DNA of 64,000 nt, taken from positions 222,511 to 286,510 of the forward strand of contig NZ_RPFW01000001.1 of NCBI RefSeq assembly GCF_007827045.1, read 5' to 3'. This DNA comes from Trebonia kvetii (GTDB lineage: Bacteria; Actinomycetota; Actinomycetes; Streptosporangiales; Streptosporangiaceae). Position 1 is the first letter of the stretch. Each line of letters starts with the position of its first letter. Made by a program: the position numbers and the translations under genes. The notes under the pieces are model-generated. The model was not told where the DNA came from. It saw only the letters and a list, made by a program, of their open reading frames with translations, and did not search any database. Shown here piece after piece: positions 38,532-48,204 of this stretch.

Positions 38532-38575
38532 ACGGGCCCGGCCTACGCGTCATGCGCGTGGGCCGGGCCCGTTTC
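38532..38575. terminator. 18-bp bidirectional terminator
   Basis: ACGGGCCCGGCCTACGCG / CGCGTGGGCCGGGCCCGT with one G-U pair and loop TCATG, then TTCC. It lies between the convergent amidohydrolase and lysozyme-like genes. Confidence 0.8.
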
Positions 38576-38600
38576 CAGATGTCGCCGGGAGCGGGGCGGC

Positions 38601-39590
38601 CTAGAGGCCGCAGGCGGCGGCCACGTCGGTGGCGGCCTGCTCGCGGGTCGAGGCGGCGGGGATGCCGGCGCGCTCGAAGTCCGTGACGTAGATGTACGCG
38701 GCCGACGCCGGGGACGACGCCGAGTTCAGCGCCGGGATGTACCCGGACCAGATCTGGTTGTAGGTCAGCAGGGCCTTGAGCTGCGTCTGCAGGTCGGCGC
38801 TGTAGTTGCCGGTGACCATGCCGGACTGGAGCGGGGTCCAGCCGATCAGGCCGCCGCCGCCCATCCCCACCGACTCGGGGTTGCCCTTGGACTCCTGGTA
38901 GATATTGCCGGCGATGCCCGCGGCGGCGTTGTGGCTATAGCCGTTGGCCAGCAGGAAGCTGACGATCGCGGTGACGTTCACCGGGAGCAGGCCGCCGCCA
39001 TTGCAGCTCACCGTCGTGCCAGCCGCCTGGGTGGCGGTCGCCTGGGTGGCGGTCGCCTGGGTGGCACTCGCGGTCGCGGTCGCGGTCGCGGTGTTGGCGG
39101 CCGGAGCGGAGGCGGGCTTGGCGGCCGCGGTGTGCGTCGCCGGCGCGCTCGCCGTGTGCTTGGCGGCGGCGGTGTGCTTGGCGGCCGGCTTGGCGGCGTG
39201 GCCGACGGCCTTCTTCGTGGCCTGGATCAGGGAGGAGCTCGCGGCCTTGGCGTGGCCCGCGCCGATGCTCGGCGAGATGTTCGACGCGGGGATCGTCAGC
39301 GCGTCGTTGAGCTGTGCCGCGCTGGGCTTGCCTGTCCCGGCCAGGCTGTAGGAGGCCGCCCCGGCCACGACGGCTGCGGCTGCCACCGCGACCGGAACGA
39401 CCTTGCCGACCCGCTTGCGGGTCGCCTTGCCCCGGGAGATCGCATGCCGCCCGGTGTACTCCTGAGCGCGACCGTCCGCTGCCTGCGGCTCGGTGGGCTC
39501 CTCGTAGCCTGATCGGTCACGAAGAGTGGGCGTGGACCGGTTGAACGGGCCGAATTTGCTGCTGCCGTTTCGCCTGCTGCCTGCGCTCAA
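38601..39590 (-). CDS. Anchored phage-tail-lysozyme-like protein
   Basis: 329 aa. A charged cytoplasmic N-terminus and one signal/anchor segment (VVPVAVAAAAVVAGAASYSLAG) are followed by a long Ala/Thr/Lys low-complexity linker (ATATATASATQATATQ) and a C-terminal domain like phage tail lysozyme (FLLANGYSHNAAAGIAGNIYQESKGNPESVG), with the Glu in YQES as likely catalytic acid. It probably remodels peptidoglycan. The only in-frame start is a TTG after a T7 run with AAGG upstream, so the start is uncertain. Confidence 0.72.
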   Translation of the reverse strand: MSAGSRRNGSSKFGPFNRSTPTLRDRSGYEEPTEPQAADGRAQEYTGRHAISRGKATRKRVGKVVPVAVAAAAVVAGAASYSLAGTGKPSAAQLNDALTIPASNISPSIGAGHAKAASSSLIQATKKAVGHAAKPAAKHTAAAKHTASAPATHTAAAKPASAPAANTATATATASATQATATQATATQAAGTTVSCNGGGLLPVNVTAIVSFLLANGYSHNAAAGIAGNIYQESKGNPESVGMGGGGLIGWTPLQSGMVTGNYSADLQTQLKALLTYNQIWSGYIPALNSASSPASAAYIYVTDFERAGIPAASTREQAATDVAAACGL

Positions 39591-39982
39591 AAAAAGCCTT
39601 ACGTCGCTCCGCGCCTGGCTACTCGGTCCTCGAACGGCAACCTCTCACCAGGCCTTCCAGCCAAAATGGCTCTCATGAAGCGTTACAGCGGCCAAACGCG
39701 GAAGAGCACGTTTGCGGCCATATAGCCCGGACTGGCTACTGGCCGGTAAGAGGGTCTCCGGAGCGCCGCTGACCAGCGCAGAACACAGACAGTGACGGGG
39801 ATTGCGCGCGACGGCCCGGCGTCATGACAACGGCGGTCAGGTGCGGGGGCGAACCACCCGAAAGGACTAGTCAACGAATGGTGAGACGCTATTTACTCAC
39901 GGTGGGTAAGTTACAGCAGGTAATGAGACGATGTCATTCTGGTGAAGGCGACCTTCAGGGAATTGGGAGGGAAAACGCGAAG
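39591..39982. other. 392-bp leader/intergenic region
   Basis: Separates miaA (ends 39983) from the lysozyme-like gene. On the minus strand it would be a long leader with an imperfect stem GGCCGCAAACG...CGTTTGGCC (39690-39719) and a T7 run just before the start. I looked for a c-di-AMP (ydaO) riboswitch, common before wall hydrolases, and did not find its conserved core. No gene seen. Confidence 0.5.
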
Positions 39983-40885
39983 TTACGAACCCGTTCCGAG
40001 TGCTATTTCTGATAGGGCGCGGACGGCCAGTCCGTCGCCCGACGCCAGCCAGCGGACGCGCGGGTCTCTCCTGAACCAGGATTCCTGGCGACGGGCGAAG
40101 CGCCTGGTGGTGCGGGCCGTCTCGTCGCGTGCCTGGTCCAGGGTCCACTCGCCGTCGAGGTGGCGGAGCATCTGCTGGTAGCCGAGCGCGCGGCTGGCGG
40201 TCCTGCCGTCGCGCAGGCCGTGCGCGGCCAGGTGCCTGACCTCATCATCGAAGCCGGCCGCCCACATGCGGTCGACGCGTGCGTCGATCCTGCGGTCGAG
40301 CTCGGGGCGGTCCACCTGGACGCCGATCTGTATCGCGGGACGGCCCGCGTCGTAGCCGGGCATCGTCGCGCTGAACGGACGGCCGGACAGCTCGATGACC
40401 TCCAGGGCGCGGACGATCCTGCGGCCGTTGGTCGGCAGGATGGCCTGCGCCGCGAGCGGGTCCGCTTCTTTCAGGCGGGCATAGAGCGGTGCCGGACCGG
40501 TGACCGCGAGCTCGGCTTCGAGCCGCTCGCGGATCCCCTCGTCGGTGCCGGGGAACTCCAGGTCGCCGAGCGCGGCCCTGATATAGAGGCCGGAGCCGCC
40601 CACCAGGACGGGGACCTTGCCGCGGGCCTCGATGTCCGCGATGGCCGCGTCCGCGAGCTCCTGGTACTCGGCGACGCTGGCGGGCGTGGTGACGTCCCAG
40701 ACGTCGAGCAGGTGATGGGGTACGCCCTTGCGCTCTTCGGCGGTGAGCTTGGCCGTGCCGATGTCCATGCCGCGGTAGAGCTGCATCGAGTCGGCGTTGA
40801 TGACCTCGCCGTTCATGGCGAGCGCGAGCTCCACGCCTAGGTCGGACTTGCCGGCGGCCGTGGGGCCGACGACGGCGATGAGCAT
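39983..40885 (-). CDS. miaA: tRNA dimethylallyltransferase
   Basis: 300 aa. It transfers dimethylallyl to A37 of UNN-reading tRNAs. The P-loop VGPTAAGKSDL is at the N-terminus, followed by NADSMQLYRGMDIGTAKL, and the end is VRWLASGDGLAVRAL. ATG 40885, 11 bp after the miaB stop. The two genes act in sequence on the same nucleotide. Confidence 0.94.
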   Translation of the reverse strand: MLIAVVGPTAAGKSDLGVELALAMNGEVINADSMQLYRGMDIGTAKLTAEERKGVPHHLLDVWDVTTPASVAEYQELADAAIADIEARGKVPVLVGGSGLYIRAALGDLEFPGTDEGIRERLEAELAVTGPAPLYARLKEADPLAAQAILPTNGRRIVRALEVIELSGRPFSATMPGYDAGRPAIQIGVQVDRPELDRRIDARVDRMWAAGFDDEVRHLAAHGLRDGRTASRALGYQQMLRHLDGEWTLDQARDETARTTRRFARRQESWFRRDPRVRWLASGDGLAVRALSEIALGTGS

Positions 40886-40896
40886 GTCTGGCTTCC

Positions 40897-42357
40897 TTAG
40901 CCCCGGAGGGTCGGCATGCCGAGCAGGACCGGAACTGCGGCGTCCTGCGGAACCGTCGCGGCCTGCGCGGCGAACTGGCGGGCCTCCCACGCGTCGCCCG
41001 CCCGGGTGCGACGCACGCTGAGCGGCGCGCCGTCCGCGACGAGATAGTGCGGCGCGCCGCGGGTGACGGTCGTGGTCACGATGTCGCCGGGGCGCGGTGT
41101 CGTGCCCGCAGGCGCGAAGTGGACGAGCCTGTTGTCCCTGGCGCGGCCGGACAGCCGGTGCGTGGCGGCGTCCTTGCGGCCCTCACCCTCGGCAACGAGG
41201 ACCTCCACCACGGTGCCGTCCTGCTTGATGTTCTCTTCCTCCGCGATCTGCCCGACCAGCGCGGCGAGCCGGTCGTAGCGCTCCTGCACGACGTCGCGCG
41301 GCACCTGGTCCGGCATCGTCGCGGCCGGGGTGCCCTCGCGGATCGAGTACTGGAAGGTGAAGGCGGAGGAGAACCTGGCCTGGCTCACCAGGTCAAGGGT
41401 CTGGGCGAAGTCTTCCGCCGTCTCGCCGGGGAAGCCGACGATGATGTCGGTGGTGATCGCCGCGTGCGGGATGTGCGTGCGAACGTTGTCCAGGATCGCC
41501 AGGTAGCGGTCGCGGCGGTAGGCGCGGCGCATCGCCTTCAGCACCGTGTCGGAACCCGACTGCAGCGGCATGTGCAGGCTGGGCATCACGTTCGGCGTGT
41601 CGCGCATGGCCTCGATCACGTCGTCGGTGAAGTCCCTCGGGTGCGGCGAGGTGAACCGGACCCGCTCCAGCCCGTCGATCTCGCCGCAGGCCTTGAGCAG
41701 CTTGCTGAAGGCCAGTTTGTCGCCGAACTCGGCGCCGTAGGAGTTCACGTTCTGGCCGAGCAGGGTGACCTCGATGACCCCGTCGTCGACCAGGGCGCCG
41801 ATCTCGTCGAGGATGTCGCCTGGGCGGCGGTCCTTCTCCTTGCCGCGCAGCGAAGGGACGATGCAGAAGGTGCAGGTGTTGTTGCAGCCGACGGAGATCG
41901 ACACCCACGCGGAGTAGGCGGACTGACGGCGGGCCGGCAGCAGGGACGGGAACGTGGTCAGCGTTTCCTCGAACTCGACCTGCGCCTGCTCACGCTCGCG
42001 GGCGCGCTCGAGGAGCTTGGGCAGGGCGCCGATGTTGTGCGTGCCGTACACGACGTCGACCCAGGGGGCACGGTCGGTGATCTTCTGCCGCTCCATCTGG
42101 GCGAGGCAGCCGCCGACGGCGATCTGCATGCCCTTGTGCGCCTTCTTCGTGGGGAGCAGGTGTCCGAGGTTGCCGTACAGCCGGTCGGCCGCGTTCTCGC
42201 GCACCGCACAGGTGTTGAAAACCACCAGGTCCGGCGTGCTGCCCTCGCTGACCTTCACATATCCGGCATCCTCGAGCAGCCCCGCGACGCGCTCGGAGTC
42301 ATGCACGTTCATCTGGCACCCGTAGGTGCGGATCTCGTACGTCCGTCCTTCTCCCAC
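40897..42357 (-). CDS. miaB: tRNA-2-methylthio-N6-dimethylallyladenosine synthase
   Basis: 486 aa radical-SAM methylthiotransferase. The N-terminal cluster cysteines are in [16 protein letters not shown] and VGGCLAQ, the SAM-cluster motif is [12 protein letters not shown], and a TRAM domain is C-terminal. GTG at 42357 is used because the frame upstream lacks homology. It is divergent from the S9 peptidase across 59 bp. Confidence 0.94.
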   Translation of the reverse strand: MGEGRTYEIRTYGCQMNVHDSERVAGLLEDAGYVKVSEGSTPDLVVFNTCAVRENAADRLYGNLGHLLPTKKAHKGMQIAVGGCLAQMERQKITDRAPWVDVVYGTHNIGALPKLLERAREREQAQVEFEETLTTFPSLLPARRQSAYSAWVSISVGCNNTCTFCIVPSLRGKEKDRRPGDILDEIGALVDDGVIEVTLLGQNVNSYGAEFGDKLAFSKLLKACGEIDGLERVRFTSPHPRDFTDDVIEAMRDTPNVMPSLHMPLQSGSDTVLKAMRRAYRRDRYLAILDNVRTHIPHAAITTDIIVGFPGETAEDFAQTLDLVSQARFSSAFTFQYSIREGTPAATMPDQVPRDVVQERYDRLAALVGQIAEEENIKQDGTVVEVLVAEGEGRKDAATHRLSGRARDNRLVHFAPAGTTPRPGDIVTTTVTRGAPHYLVADGAPLSVRRTRAGDAWEARQFAAQAATVPQDAAVPVLLGMPTLRG

Positions 42358-42416
42358 CTGACCAGGATAGGGGCGGATGCGCACCGTCAGGGCGGGTCGT
42401 GGTATTGGATGGACGC

Positions 42417-44468
42417 ATGACATCGATCGCTGCCTACGGAACCTGGGAATCACCGATCAGCGCGGCCGACGTGGCCCGCGGGGCCGTGGCGGTCTCCTAT
42501 CCGTCGATCGCCGGCGGCGAGGTGTGGTGGATGGAACGGCGGCCGTCCGAGGGCGGGCGGTCGACGATTGTCGCCTGCGCTTCGCCTGGTGCGGCGCCAC
42601 GGGAGCTGCTGCCCGCGCCGTGGAACGCGCGCACCCGGGTGCACGAGTACGGCGGCAAGTCGTACCTGCCCGTGCCGTCGCTGTCGCTGGCCGGCGGCTT
42701 CGACCTGGTCTTCGCCAACTTCGCCGACCAGCGGCTCTACGCGGCGGGGGGTGCGGTCGACGCGGGCATTTCGCCGGTGCCGCTGACGCCTTCCGATCTT
42801 GGCTTCCGCTTCGCCGACATGGTGCTGTCGCCCGACGGCGAGGAGATCTGGTGCGTGCGGGAGATCTCGCTACCCGCTCCCCCGGCCGGAGAGGCGCTGC
42901 CCGACGGCTTCCACCTGGGCGGCGGCATGGCGGTGCGGCGGGACATCGTCGCGGTGCCGCTTGACGGTTCCGCTGCCACTGATCCCGCCGCGATTCGCGT
43001 GCTCGTGTCCGGGGCGCAGTTCTTCGCCTTTCCCACGCCGTCGCCGGACGGCACCCGGCTGGCCTGGATCAGCTGGAACCACCCGAACATGCCGTGGGAC
43101 GGCACGGAGTTGCGGGTCTGCGCTGTCACCGGCGACACCGTCCAGGTCGCGGACGCGACGCTGGTCATGGGCGGCGCCGCTGAGTCGGTGCTTGCTCCGG
43201 TGTGGCGCGATGATGCCGCGCTGTACGCGATCTCCGATGCCTCCGGATGGTGGAACCTGTACGAGGTGCCCGCGGAGGGCGGTTCGCCGCGCGCGCTGCA
43301 CCCGCTGGCCGAGGAGTTCGCCGGGCCGATGTGGCAGCTCGGCGGCCGCCCGTTCGACGTGCTCGGCGACGGGCGGCTGGTCGTCCTGCACGGTCTTGGC
43401 GAGCACCGCCTCGGCCTGCTCGACCCGGACTCCGGCGCGCTGACCGACCTCGACCTGCCCGGCTACCGGAACGCCGACGCTGAGATCGCGGTCGCCGGCA
43501 CCACGATCGCCGCGATCGCGGGCGGGCCGCGCACCCCGTGGAGCGTGCTGCGGATTACCGCGGACGACGGGTTCGAGGTCATGAAGAGCCAGCCGATCGC
43601 CGCTCCCGACCCTGCCTACCTGCCGGACGCGCGCCCGGTGCGGCTCCCAGCCGGTCCGAACGGGGAGGTGGTGCACGCCCTGGTGTACGCGCCTTCCCAT
43701 CCCCTGCTGACGGGGCCGGCGGGTGAACTGCCGCCGTACATCGTGCACGTGCATGGCGGTCCGACGTCAAACTCGGTGCCCGTCGTGTCGATGGAGAAGG
43801 CGTATTTCACCAGCCGGGGCATTGGCGTCATCGACATCAACTACGGCGGCTCCACCGGCTACGGGCGCGAGTACCGCAACCGGCTGCGCGGCCAGTGGGG
43901 CATCGTGGACGTCGCCGACGCCTACACCGCGGCGCTCGGCCTCGCCTCGGCCGGAGAGGCAGACAGGGACCGGCTCGGCATCAGGGGCGGCTCCGCCGGC
44001 GGCTGGACGGCCCTGGCGGCGGTCACCAGCGGCCCCTACCTCACCGGCACGAAGGAGGCGGTGTTCGCGGCCGTCACGTCCTACTACGGCGTCGCGGACC
44101 TGCGCCCGTTCGCGACGGACACGCACGACTTCGAGTCCCGGTACATGGACGGGCTGATCGGCCCGCTTCCCGAGGCGGATCAGCTCTACGTCGAGCGGGC
44201 GCCTGTCGGCCATGTCAACGAGCTGACCTGCCCGATCCTGCTGCTCCAGGGGCTTGACGACCCCGTCGTCCCGCCCGCGCAGTCGGAGGCCATGGCCGCC
44301 GACCTGGCTGCCCACGGAATCAGGCACGCCTACATCGCGTTCGAGGCCGAGTCGCATGGGTTCCGCAAAACGGAAACGCTGATCGAGTCGCTTGAGGCGG
44401 AGTTGGCGTTCTACGGCGAGATCTTCGGCTTCACCCCGCCGGGCGTGCCGCCTGTCGAGCTTTCCTAG
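42417..44468 (+). CDS. S9 family prolyl-oligopeptidase-like peptidase
   Basis: 683 aa cytoplasmic serine peptidase. An N-terminal beta-propeller-like half with [30 protein letters not shown] is followed by an alpha/beta-hydrolase half with nucleophile [11 protein letters not shown] (about 525), acid in [11 protein letters not shown] and histidine in EAESHGFRK. This is the dipeptidyl-aminopeptidase/acylaminoacyl-peptidase group. ATG 42417 ([15 protein letters not shown]). Confidence 0.9.
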   Translation: MTSIAAYGTWESPISAADVARGAVAVSYPSIAGGEVWWMERRPSEGGRSTIVACASPGAAPRELLPAPWNARTRVHEYGGKSYLPVPSLSLAGGFDLVFANFADQRLYAAGGAVDAGISPVPLTPSDLGFRFADMVLSPDGEEIWCVREISLPAPPAGEALPDGFHLGGGMAVRRDIVAVPLDGSAATDPAAIRVLVSGAQFFAFPTPSPDGTRLAWISWNHPNMPWDGTELRVCAVTGDTVQVADATLVMGGAAESVLAPVWRDDAALYAISDASGWWNLYEVPAEGGSPRALHPLAEEFAGPMWQLGGRPFDVLGDGRLVVLHGLGEHRLGLLDPDSGALTDLDLPGYRNADAEIAVAGTTIAAIAGGPRTPWSVLRITADDGFEVMKSQPIAAPDPAYLPDARPVRLPAGPNGEVVHALVYAPSHPLLTGPAGELPPYIVHVHGGPTSNSVPVVSMEKAYFTSRGIGVIDINYGGSTGYGREYRNRLRGQWGIVDVADAYTAALGLASAGEADRDRLGIRGGSAGGWTALAAVTSGPYLTGTKEAVFAAVTSYYGVADLRPFATDTHDFESRYMDGLIGPLPEADQLYVERAPVGHVNELTCPILLLQGLDDPVVPPAQSEAMAADLAAHGIRHAYIAFEAESHGFRKTETLIESLEAELAFYGEIFGFTPPGVPPVELS

Positions 44469-44494
44469 CTGGGGGCTAGCGGGCCCCGCTGGTT

Positions 44495-47242
44495 CTAGCT
44501 GGGCTGGAGCACCGCGCGGAGTTCGGTGCGCGAGGTCACGCCGAGCTTCGGGAAGAGCTGGTAGAGGTGGGTTCCGACGGTGCGGTGCGAGATGTAGAGC
44601 CGCTCCCCGATCTCCCTGTTGGTCAGGCCGTCGGCCGCCAGCTGCGCGATCTGGAGTTCCTGCGGGGTCAGCTCGTCCCACGCCTCCGGCTGGCGCTTGC
44701 GCACCGTCTCACCGGAGGCACGGAGCTCCCGGTGGGCACGGTCGGCGAAACGCATGGAGCCGAGCGCGGTGAACGTGTCCGCCGCCTCGCGCAGCGGCGA
44801 GCGCGACTCGGCATTGTGCCTTCTGCGGCGCAGCCACGTCCCATAGGCGAGCTGGGTCCGCGCGCGGTAGTACGGCCAGTCGTGCGTCCCCGCCAGGGCG
44901 GCGGCGAACCGCCGCGGGGCATCGGCCTCGTCGGCCAGCAGCGCTCGCGCGTAGCCGAGCTGAACGCGCAGGTGCCCGGCCCCGGTCACGGCCGCGATCT
45001 TCTCCCACTCCGCGACGATTCCTCGTACCTCACCCGGGTCGCGTTCGGCGTAGACGGCCGCTTCGACGATGTCCGCGAGCACCCAGCCGCAGATGAAGGG
45101 ATGATGCACGAAGTCACCGGGGTCGAAGACGCGGGCGAAATGGTCGCACGCCTCGGCGAAGCGCTCGCCGGCCAGGGCTATCCTGCCACGTGCCAGCTCG
45201 ACAAGGGACAGCATCGGGCCGGCGCCCATCGGCAGCAGCACAGCTTCCGCCTCGGCGACCAGGTCGGCCGCGGCGGGATCGCCCCGCTCACCCGCCACGA
45301 TCGCAAGCGCCGTCTTGGCCACTGCCAGGTAGCGCGGCTGCCTGGTCTCCGTGGCCATCCGCACCCCCTCGGCGGCGGCAGGGGCGACCGCCCGCAGGTC
45401 GCCGCGGCGCAGGTACGCCCAGGCCTCGAGCGCGAGTGCGTTGGTGAGGCTGGCGAGCTGTCCGGCGGCACGGCTCGCCTCACTCGCCTCGCGCAGGAAC
45501 GGCACGGCCAGGTCGTCTGCCCAGGCCGCTGAGGCCGCGCCGCCCGCGGCCATCAGTTCATCGGGGTCGGTCATGCTCGCGGGCGAGAGCGCGGCGAGGC
45601 GGCCGATGATCTCGCAGCCCTGGCCTACCGGGTCGGCATAGGCAAGGATTTCCAGGAAGAACGGATCATCCCGTGACGCCGTGACCTGGCCCGCGACGGC
45701 AACCGCGCGCCGCCGCGTCTCATCGTCGGGGTTGGCGAAGTAGAGCCGCAGCGACACCATGCCGATCATTCGCAGTGCCCGCGCCTTGTCGCCGGCGGCG
45801 GCCAGGTCTTCCGCGACCGCGAGAAAGCTCCGGATGCTGTCCGGCCCCGACCAGCTGCCGCCAAGGAGCTCAAGCAGGTACGCGACCAGCGTCCGCTCGT
45901 ACGCGGCAAGCGGAAGCTGCTGGGCCTGGCGTGCTAGCCGCAGGCTGTCCTCCCGGCGGCCGAGTTGGAATGCCAGCCACGCGGCCTGAATCCGTCGCTG
46001 TCCCTGCCTGGGCTGGTCACTGAGGCTGGCGGCCAGGTCTAGGGCCGAGACCGCCACGTCGCCGCCGCCGCGTAGTTCAGCGCGCCTGGCCAGCGCGGCC
46101 AGGTCGGCCGCCACGGTCTCGTCGGTCCGGTCCGCCGCGGCGGCCCGGTGCCAGATGCTCCGGTCCGGCCGGCCGGCCAGTATCTCGGCGAGCGCGGCAT
46201 GTCCCCGGCGGCGCTCCGCCGCGGTCACGGCCTGCTGGACGGCGGAGCGCATCAGCGGGTGCCTGAAGCGAAAGCGGCCGGACTCAGCAACGCCAAGGCC
46301 CCCGGCCACCGCCGGGTGGAAGGCCTCGGCGCCCAGGGAATGCTCAAGTATCAGTTCCGCCGCCCGCAGCAGATCGCTCGTCTCGCCGCTGTCGTCGAGG
46401 GACGCGAGGAGCACAAGCGTCCTGGTACCGGGCGGGAAGTCGGAGAGCCGCGCCGCGAATACCTCTTCAAGCCGGGCGGTCAGCGGCAGCGGGTTCTGCG
46501 GGGATGGCCGCTTGCCGTCCTGACCGGCGAACGCCTTGGGCAGCTCGATCAGGGCGAGCGGGTTCCCCGCCGCCTCGCGCAGCAGCCTGGCGCGCAGATC
46601 GGCTGGGAGGTGTTCGGCGTGCGAGCTGAGCAGTGCGTCCGCCGCCGCTCCGGCCAGCGGGGGTACCCGCAGCTCGGGCAGGCCGATCACGTCGGCCGAA
46701 CCGCCCACTCCCTCCCGCACGCCGAGCAGGACGATCACCGGTTCCACGTCGAGCCTGCGCCCGATGAACCCGAGCACCTCGCAGGACGGCTGGTCAAGCC
46801 ACTGCGCGTCATCCACCGCGAGCAGCAGCGGAGCGGTGTCGACCACCTCGGTGATCACTCCGAGCGCGCCGAGCGCGATCAGGAAGACGTCAGGTGCTCT
46901 GTCGTCTGGTGCGTCCCGCATGCCGAAGGCCATCTCCAATGCCCGGCGCTGGGGTGCGGGGAGCCGGTCAAGCGCATTGAGGAAGGGGAGCAGCAGCTGA
47001 TGCAGGCCGGCGAAGGCGAAGCGCGCCTCGGACTGCACTCCCGTGGCAGTCCGGACGGTAAGCCCGCGCTCGCGCGCCCGCACGGCGGCCTGCGAGATCA
47101 GCGCCGACTTCCCGATGCCAGCCTCGCCGCGCAGCACGAGCGCGCCGCCGCGTTCTGGCACGTGGTCGATCAAGTCGCGCAGCCGGGCCAGTTCGTCATC
47201 CCGCCCGTAGAGCGGCAAGGCAGGAGTACGCACGTCCGCCAA
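44495..47242 (-). CDS. LAL-type LuxR-family regulator
   Basis: 915 aa. The N-terminal ATPase has Walker A LRGEAGIGKSALISQA and Walker B LLLAVDDAQWLDQPS, a helical repeat (TPR-like) middle follows, and the C-terminal LuxR helix-turn-helix is LTPQELQIAQLAADGLTNREIGERLYISHRTVGTHL. Large ATP-binding LuxR regulators are common in actinobacteria, but the target is unknown. The start is TTG 47242 or GTG 47233, neither with a clear ribosome site. It converges on the S9 peptidase. Confidence 0.88.
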   Translation of the reverse strand: MADVRTPALPLYGRDDELARLRDLIDHVPERGGALVLRGEAGIGKSALISQAAVRARERGLTVRTATGVQSEARFAFAGLHQLLLPFLNALDRLPAPQRRALEMAFGMRDAPDDRAPDVFLIALGALGVITEVVDTAPLLLAVDDAQWLDQPSCEVLGFIGRRLDVEPVIVLLGVREGVGGSADVIGLPELRVPPLAGAAADALLSSHAEHLPADLRARLLREAAGNPLALIELPKAFAGQDGKRPSPQNPLPLTARLEEVFAARLSDFPPGTRTLVLLASLDDSGETSDLLRAAELILEHSLGAEAFHPAVAGGLGVAESGRFRFRHPLMRSAVQQAVTAAERRRGHAALAEILAGRPDRSIWHRAAAADRTDETVAADLAALARRAELRGGGDVAVSALDLAASLSDQPRQGQRRIQAAWLAFQLGRREDSLRLARQAQQLPLAAYERTLVAYLLELLGGSWSGPDSIRSFLAVAEDLAAAGDKARALRMIGMVSLRLYFANPDDETRRRAVAVAGQVTASRDDPFFLEILAYADPVGQGCEIIGRLAALSPASMTDPDELMAAGGAASAAWADDLAVPFLREASEASRAAGQLASLTNALALEAWAYLRRGDLRAVAPAAAEGVRMATETRQPRYLAVAKTALAIVAGERGDPAAADLVAEAEAVLLPMGAGPMLSLVELARGRIALAGERFAEACDHFARVFDPGDFVHHPFICGWVLADIVEAAVYAERDPGEVRGIVAEWEKIAAVTGAGHLRVQLGYARALLADEADAPRRFAAALAGTHDWPYYRARTQLAYGTWLRRRRHNAESRSPLREAADTFTALGSMRFADRAHRELRASGETVRKRQPEAWDELTPQELQIAQLAADGLTNREIGERLYISHRTVGTHLYQLFPKLGVTSRTELRAVLQPS

Positions 47243-47356
47243 TATAACGAACTTCAGGTTAACTGACGACGTCCGGGAGGTTACCGCCCCTGGCCGTGAC
47301 GGGCCAGGAGGCCACGGTCACGGTCAGGGGCGGCAGGGCATCCGGCGCGGTCCCGG

Positions 47357-48055
47357 CTAGTGCGTGGTGCCGGCCGCGGCCTCCACGATGACCTTGGCCA
47401 CCGCGTCTGGCTGTGACACGTAGACGGCGTGGCTCGCCGCTACCTCGGAGACGGTCGCCCCGATCCGCGAGGCCATGGCGTGCTGCGCCGACGGCGGGAT
47501 CATCCGGTCCTCGGCAGTGACCAGGTACCAGCTGGGCTTGGCGCGCCAGCCCGGGTCGGTTACCACCCCGCCGAGGGCGTCCACGCCCCACGGGACCTGG
47601 GAGTCGGCCATGAAGGCGGCCAGGTCGTCGGGCAGGTCGCCGGCGAACGATCCGTGGAACTTCTCCCGGTCAAGGAGCAGGAACCCGTCCTTGGGCGGCA
47701 GGATCGGCGGCTGCGGCCCGTCGGTGGGGAAGCCCGCGATGAGCGTGTTGACCGACTCGTTCGCGTCCGGCGCGAACGCGCAGATGTAGGCCAGCGCCGC
47801 CACGTTCGGGTGGGTGCCGGCCTCGGTGATGATGGCGCCGCCGTAGGAGTGGCCGACGAGCACGGCCGGCCCGTCCAGGGCGTCGAGAATCCGCTTGGTG
47901 GCTGCCACGTCGCCGTCCAGTGACAACGTGGGGTTCTGCACGACGGCGACCCGGAACCCGTCACGGCTGAGCGCGTCGTACACGCCCTGCCAGCCGGAAC
48001 CATCAACGAATCCGCCGTGCACAAGTACGACATTCCGTGCTGCTGAGCTACCCAT
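47357..48055 (-). CDS. Alpha/beta-hydrolase (EstC-like)
   Basis: 232 aa: VVLVHGGFVDGSGWQGVY oxyanion loop, VLVGHSYGGAII nucleophile, AEDRMIPP acid and ASHAVYVSQP histidine. This group includes salicylate-esterase and pyrethroid-hydrolase-like enzymes; the substrate is not predictable. ATG 48055 with AGAAGGA upstream. Confidence 0.87.
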   Translation of the reverse strand: MGSSAARNVVLVHGGFVDGSGWQGVYDALSRDGFRVAVVQNPTLSLDGDVAATKRILDALDGPAVLVGHSYGGAIITEAGTHPNVAALAYICAFAPDANESVNTLIAGFPTDGPQPPILPPKDGFLLLDREKFHGSFAGDLPDDLAAFMADSQVPWGVDALGGVVTDPGWRAKPSWYLVTAEDRMIPPSAQHAMASRIGATVSEVAASHAVYVSQPDAVAKVIVEAAAGTTH

Positions 48056-48204
48056 TCCGATCCTTCTTTCTGTCGGTGACCTGGGCGAATGCCAGAACGG
48101 TAAGCCGCCGCACCGGGACATCGCATAAGTCGGATGACTCAGTTGGCGACGCGCCGGGCGCCAATAGCCGGAAGAGCGTTGTCGGTCCACATACCCTGAA
48201 CTTC

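Noticed and set aside
39591..39982. c-di-AMP (ydaO-type) riboswitch before the lysozyme-like gene
   Set aside because: A CGGGGGCGAACCACCC stretch looked similar, but it is on the wrong strand and the other conserved segments are absent.
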